Below are positions 59,153 to 64,000 of a stretch of DNA of 64,000 bases, in pieces. A model generated the notes under the pieces. That model was given only the letters and a program-made list of their open reading frames with translations, was not told the origin of the DNA and ran no database searches. The stretch covers positions 627,834 through 691,833 of the forward strand of contig MU004189.1 in the NCBI GenBank assembly GCA_010093605.1, in the 5' to 3' direction. Position 1 is the stretch's first letter. The number at the start of each line of letters is the position of its first letter. A program made the position numbers and the translations under genes. The stretch comes from Lophium mytilinum (taxonomy: Eukaryota > Ascomycota > Dothideomycetes > Mytilinidiales > Mytilinidiaceae).

Positions 59153-59701
59153 GGATACGGATCTTGGGACTTGTCTTCAAGAGAACTGTTGTAACGTCGC
59201 GTACCGTACTTCGAATCTTCTTGTCTGTGGCCGTTCTCATCCATCACGTGAGCGTCACGTGCCAGATAACAACCCAGATGTGGGAAACAAACTCAACAAC
59301 TCTCCCAATCATAAATTAGAAGAGCTGCTCCGATGATACATCTCTCAACGCCTTGCGCCACAATAAACTCATGCGAGCAATACGACCTCACATTGAAATA
59401 GCTCTAGCTCGCCAAGTGCTCCAAAGTAAGCACTCGTCATCCCGCTCCCGTCCAAGATTCCACCGGCTCGTTCTCGACTCCACCCACTCCCGCCCGCCAG
59501 GCCACCACCGCCGTCATGTCACCGCCTGAACCTCAAACTTTCCTACACCGCGTTTCCATTGCGCATACTCCTTCAAGAGCAGCATACCCACCTAATTGAC
59601 ATCCTCATCTACGTCTCAACCGAAATCACACCAACCCCGAACCACGGCCTTTCCAACCCCCCGAAACCCTTACAGCCTACCTCAATTCGCAACAGGCACA
59701 A
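59153..59701. other. Divergent promoter region
   Basis: Between the coiled-coil gene and the 59702 frame. It contains paired CACGTG sites and otherwise nothing seen. Confidence 0.45.
59244..59262 (-). promoter_or_regulatory. Paired CACGTG elements
   Basis: TCACGTGA (59244-59251) followed three bases later by TCACGTGC (59255-59262), about 90 bases upstream of the coiled-coil gene. A double E-box. Function is inferred. Confidence 0.4.
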
Positions 59702-59989
59702 ATGTGCTTCTTCACCACCACCGAAACCCGCGACGTGCGCCACGGCGTGACTGACCCGCCGCGGCACCGCTCCCGCTACTCCGCGCACCCGCCGCCGGGC
59801 GTTGTGCGGGTGCCGGTTGAGTACCGGCGGTCGCGAGAATACGACACATACCGCACGAGTGTGGACCGGGTGGCGTATCGGGAGCCGAGGGAGCCGCCGC
59901 GGATTGAGTATGTGACGCCGCGGAGTAGTCGGGGGCGGGTCGGGGAGGAGGACACGTACCGGCGGAGTGTGACTTATGTGAGGGATTGA
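59702..59989 (+). CDS. Small Arg/Tyr-rich protein, 95 residues
   Basis: Frame starting MCFFTTTETRDVRHGVTDPP, 95 residues, very rich in Arg, Tyr and Pro. It has repeated RxxxYxxxxxRV-like spacing (EYDTYRTSVDRVAYREPREP and EEDTYRRSVTYVRD). The composition suggests a disordered, possibly RNA-binding or phase-separating protein. The frame is GC-rich in third positions, and similar small proteins occur in other moulds as I recall. Not certain. Confidence 0.5.
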   Translation: MCFFTTTETRDVRHGVTDPPRHRSRYSAHPPPGVVRVPVEYRRSREYDTYRTSVDRVAYREPREPPRIEYVTPRSSRGRVGEEDTYRRSVTYVRD

Positions 59990-60195
59990 GGGGAGGGGGA
60001 ATACTGTGGGTTAGAGGATTGGGAAAAGAGGAAGATGAGGGGTGGATGATGGGATTGCAAAAGGGTGCTCTGTGGGATATGTCGTGGGAATGATTTGATG
60101 TGTTATGATAGCATTGGCGTCTCTATGATCGGATTGGCGTAAGACCTGGTATATATATTCGCCAGCATCTAAGCATTGTTCCTCCATCTCCATCT

Positions 60196-62048
60196 TCATC
60201 CGTCTAATACATCAGACGTAACGGTCACTCGAAGCCCCTTTGAGTCCAGTTTCGCAACCGGCATAAAGAAGTCATACTGGATATGAAAATCGGACTCATC
60301 AGTCTCATATAACTCAAACGTAAACCGACGAACTACCGCCGCAAGCCCTAGGTAGATTTCCGCGTATGCGAGACTACATTACAATTAGCACTTTCATTCC
60401 CTTCATGAATCACCAAAATATCTAAGAAAGGTGCTAAACCCACTTCAACCCAAGACAAATCCTACTCCCACCCCCAAACGGATTGAAATAATGCTCCAGC
60501 GGCTTCCCACTCGCCGTCTTCGGATTCCCGAGCCACCGTTCCGGAATGAAAGCGTTCGGATCGGCGAACACGCTCTCATCAAGCATGAAATCTAACAGTG
60601 TCATTGACACCGGCGTCCGCGGCGGGATAACTCATTCTTTATACCGCATCACGCCCTCCGCCAATCTCGGCATCCGCGTCGCAACCCCGAATCCCAGCCG
60701 CAGGCGTTCTTTTACGCACGCCGCGAGGTACGGCAGTTGCTCTAGCCTGACCCAATCGAGCGGCTGCGTTGGGTCTGGGAGCGCTTCAAAGAGCTCGCTA
60801 CGGAGGCGCTGATGGATGCGGACGTTGTTGGTTACGTGGAAGGTGGTCACGCTGAGTACCCAGGCTGTGGTCATGATGCCGGCGCCGACGACAGTGGTGG
60901 ATTCGTCGACGAGGCGGGTGATATTTTTTTCAGCGGGTGGAAGCGTGCTGGTGAGAATTTCGTGCATAACGGTGGGGCGGGAGGGGGGCTTGGTGGAGAG
61001 GTCTTCACCTTGGGTCAAGCGAGTGCAGAGGGCGACAAGGTCCTGGGTGTCTTAGGGTGATGGCTGAGTAATGGGAGTAATGGGAGTAATGGGAGTAATG
61101 GGAGTAATAACCCAATGTAGTCGAAAGAAAGGTTCCATAACGGGATTCAGAGCGTTTGCTAACTTGACGGGAAGTGCTCGAAAGCACTGCCAGCATTTGA
61201 TGATAGATGTATACATGACGGACTCGGAAGGCTACTAACCGGCAAGAAGAACGGAAAGTGCGTCTGCACGTGGCCAAATCTATAGGCGGCAAGAAATGCC
61301 TCGTGCATGCTGTCCTGGAAGCCAGGAGACTTGAGTTTATCGTAGCAAAACCCAAACGCATATTCCATAGTCACATCGCCAATATAAGCGGTATAGCCAT
61401 TATGGAGCATAACCATCTTTCCAGTCTAATTGTATTGTGCGATCTGCTCACATTGGAGGGCGAGCTTCTCTCGGATAATGGGTTCATACTTCATCATTGC
61501 GCGTCTTGAGAACCTGAAATGGTCGTGAGCCTTACAGAAGGGATGACACAGTGTATGGAATCAAAATGACTAACATGGGGTTTAACGGCGGCCGACGCAA
61601 CCGGTGCAGTTCGTGAGGCACCGTTGCAAATGTGTTACTTGGGATACCGAAGCGATACGCCATCCACTCCAATTTATCCGCCTTGGGGTTCCTAGTGTAG
61701 AGCTCTTCAAACTACTCGGCGTCGGAGACGTGTAGCTCTGTCGGGTTGATGCGGACGATAGGTCCTAGGGAGAGGTTAGGTAGAAGAGAGTAGCTCTAGC
61801 ATAGTTAAATTTGACTGGGTCGCCTAGGTACCGTATCTTCTATGCATCTCTTGCACCTTGAAGGAGAACTTTCCTCCATTATTGTAGACGATGTCGTAAC
61901 ACGCCTCATACCACTTCGTCAAGGCGGCGAGTTTGGGACCCGTGAATTTAGCAATCGGGCTCAGGTAGAGGCTATAGATAGCGAGACTTGTAGCATAGGT
62001 AATAGAGGCCACGAGTAATAGAAGGGGAAGTTGAGAGGAGATAGCCAT
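60196..62048 (-). pseudogene. Cytochrome P450 monooxygenase, broken
   Basis: Heme-thiolate monooxygenase with about six exons on the minus strand. It has an N-terminal anchor (PLLLLVASITYATSLAIYSL), the PIAKFTGPKLAALT segment, I-helix VVGAGIMTTAW, the EXXR motif KERLRL, PERW, and the heme loop FGGGSRICLG. The last exon ends DVLDG. The exons are collinear and the splice sites are mostly intact, yet at least three in-frame stop codons interrupt it: one soon after the second exon begins, one in the third, and one between the EXXR motif and the PERW region. A start with an upstream extension at 62165 is possible. This is a recently inactivated host gene. Class not assignable. Confidence 0.85.
61071..61108 (-). 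repeat. 9-bp microsatellite in a P450 intron
   Basis: Four copies of GTAATGGGA (TCCCATTAC on the coding strand), inside an inferred intron of the P450 pseudogene. Confidence 0.85.
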
Positions 62049-62835
62049 AGCTATAAGTGAGAGGCAAACTACATGAAAATGAGGACACGATTTTTCAAGA
62101 GCAAGTGACCAAGGATCGAAAGGTACAAAAGACACAGTATATATAGTAGAAGAATCTACAACCAACCGCGGACGCCCATAAATCTTCCTAGGTAGTAGTC
62201 TTCATGTATGCGCCCCTATATGGGCATAGTCATAAACAGAGACGCTTGTATAGCGCTCATTAAGAGCGACATGCATCACGATGGTCGCACAATGACTGGT
62301 AGCTATTGGATAACAGAGTAGAAGACAGCGGCTCCGCGCAGAAGGCTTCTGCAGTACTGAGGCACAGTAGATGCACGAGGCCGGAGCATAGCCGAGTGAA
62401 GCCTGCAGGCCGGTAAAGACCCTTGAGCGTAAAACGGAGTTTTGCAGGAACTTGATCCCACGAGCATTTGATACCCTGCAGCTCGAAACACCTTGGGATA
62501 GGCGAGTCTACACCAGGTCTCGCTCCCGGGAAAGCAGCTGAATGGCCCGCTGGTATTTTCTCGGTATAGCTTTCGGACGTACTGTTTTCCGGAACTCTTC
62601 ATATGGTGTCGCTGCGGTAATGCTATGAAGATAGTGGTGGAGCCGTACTCCCATTAGGGCGAACTGATTTGTGATCGGCTAACATGAACGACTTCACCTG
62701 CCTAAAACACTCTCCTCTTTTTTCCAGGTAAAACAGCAAGCGGGGCAACAAGGTTGTTTCTCGTCGAAGGATTGTTCGTACAAGCCGTGAGAGTTGTGGC
62801 ATGCCAATACGCCAAAGAGATCACACTTCCAGTGT
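62049..62835. other. Spacer
   Basis: Upstream region of the P450 pseudogene and 3' region of the histone chaperone. No gene seen. Confidence 0.5.
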
Positions 62836-64000
62836 TCATGACTGCATCGCCTCCTCTGTCTTCGCTCTTTTGCCTTCACCCGCGGCCTCTCCGTCAGCCT
62901 CCAGCTTTCTCTTAACTTTGCCATTAACCTCCTCTTTCTTCGCTTCTGTGGGCTTCTTTTTCCTTACCAAACCAGTGAGGTCGTTTGCGCCCTTTGCAGC
63001 CTCATCAAGTCGCGCTTTCTGGGCAGCTGGATCGGCACCGAGGAGATCCCCGAGGAGTCCCTTGAAGAGAGCCGGGTCTGCGCCAGAGAGGTCTGCGAGG
63101 GGATTTGTTACTTGCTTCGTAGGGGGAGCGCGGAGGTCGTTCAACTATGTTTGATTAGCAGTATGATCGTAGCCTCGAATCACATCATGCGTACGCGCAG
63201 GTTCATCTCTTCGATCATCTCCTTGACGTCTACAATAGACATTATGTGGTCTTCCTTCTTGGCCTCGGGGAGTGATGCGAGTTCGGCCTCCTCCTTTCTC
63301 AGGCGGAGCTGTAGGGACGCGATAGCTGCTTCCATTTCTACAGCAGCTTCCTCTCGCAATGCCATGTCGATCTCGGCATTCTGTGGATTCGCGTCCACAC
63401 TACCGCTAGCCTCCTGTTCGCGTTGTGCATCTCGAACAGCGGACACTGACGCAAACTCAAGGGACAAGGACAGCTTATAATGACCTTCGGCTATCATTGA
63501 CGATTCTTGGGGATACAATTGCTTTCGTAGCTCGATGGCGGCGCGGGAATCTGATATCGCGTCTAAGAATCGCTCGTTCTCAAGCGATATCTCAGCCTGG
63601 AGGTCATGAGTGTCGGCCAGGCGTTCCTTTATATGTCGAACTTCGGGTGTGTCTTCCGATGTAGATGCAGCTTTGCCTTTGCCCTTAGAGTCCGCCTCTG
63701 TGCTAGACACATCCTGTGATGTCAACGCCTCCAATTGTCGCGAGAGCAGTACGCGTCCAACGTCGAGGATCTCGTATGCATTGGCAAAGTCGTCGTCCTC
63801 GCCCTCTTCGTCTCCCTCGCCCTCCTCTTCCTCTTCTTCTGAATCAGTCCAGTTCTCGTCGCCTGTCAACTGGAAGAATGGCTTGTTCTTCACATCATCC
63901 GCCGGCTTGTTTGCGCCGGCTGGGTCTTCGGTGCCGTTTGCAGGCGCATCACTCGAACTGGCCTCCGCTTGGGCTTTCTTGTCCTTCTTCGACTTGTCCG
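62836..64000 (-). CDS. NASP/Sim3/Hif1-type histone chaperone, N-terminus outside window
   Basis: Escorts histone H3 or its centromeric variant to chromatin. Exons on the minus strand: window edge to 63195, and 63144-62836. The visible part has FFQLTGDENWTDSEEEEEEG inside a long acidic insert within a TPR region, a stretch AYEILDVGRVLLSRQLEAL, a TPR-like segment LQAEISLENERFLDAISDSR, and EGHYKLSLSLEFASV. An AALREEAAVEMEAAI-like helix precedes the splice. The C-terminal exon carries DPLADL-like repeats and a basic tail (KVKRKLEADGEAAGEGKRAK) likely to be a nuclear localisation signal. The splice joins NLR to LNDLR. The start and first TPR lie beyond position 64000. Confidence 0.85.

Overview
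The window looks like nuclear DNA of a filamentous ascomycete (Pezizomycotina; Dothideomycetes is my best guess from protein flavour, not proven). Genes are dense and on both strands. They have short introns, mostly 45-70 nt, with GTAAGT-like donors, CTAAC-like branch sites and AG acceptors. The encoded proteins are typical of fungi: a Fus3/Pmk1-type MAP kinase, an Ace2/Swi5 zinc-finger regulator, an HET-domain protein, a GH47 mannosidase, Dbp3, Vps62 and a ubiquitin-S27a fusion. Intron positions were worked out by hand from splice signals and reading frame.

Layout. 1-6.7 kb is accessory-like: an amidohydrolase remnant at the left edge, a decayed copy beside an intact copy of a small histidine-rich membrane protein gene, a secreted protein of unknown role, and one or two orphan ORFs. 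6.7-26 kb is mostly housekeeping: mitochondrial succinyl-CoA:3-ketoacid CoA-transferase, an L-type lectin cargo receptor, prohibitin-2, ubiquitin-S27a, an Ace2-like factor, a small membrane protein, a coiled-coil-like hypothetical, a PQ-loop protein divergent from Erv1, a single-pass membrane protein and the MAP kinase. 26-29 kb is gene-poor. 29-43.5 kb has a PRISE/SirQ-type reductase, a GH47 mannosidase with an apparent one-base frameshift, an HET protein, an MFS transporter, a GNAT-like protein, a tiny cysteine-rich protein, Dbp3 and a low-complexity EKGKGK-repeat protein. 44-55 kb has an unknown 611-aa protein preceded by a poly-G tract with an assembly gap, a Vps62 homologue, a TFIIIC triple-barrel subunit and two unknown conserved-looking proteins. 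55-58 kb carries two different degenerate tandem arrays (about 145 bp and about 121 bp units) on either side of one short-chain dehydrogenase gene. 58-64 kb ends with a coiled-coil protein, a small Arg/Tyr-rich ORF, a cytochrome P450 pseudogene and a NASP/Sim3 histone chaperone cut by the right edge.

I see no clear biosynthetic cluster, CRISPR array, retroelement or intact DNA transposon. The mitochondrial genes (CoA-transferase, prohibitin-2, Erv1) and the secretory genes (lectin receptor, GH47, Vps62) are interspersed, not grouped. The most unusual material is the pair of tandem arrays around the dehydrogenase, the duplicated and decayed small membrane gene, an 18-nt microexon in the PQ-loop gene, and a 56-residue cysteine-rich gene that simple ORF calling would miss.
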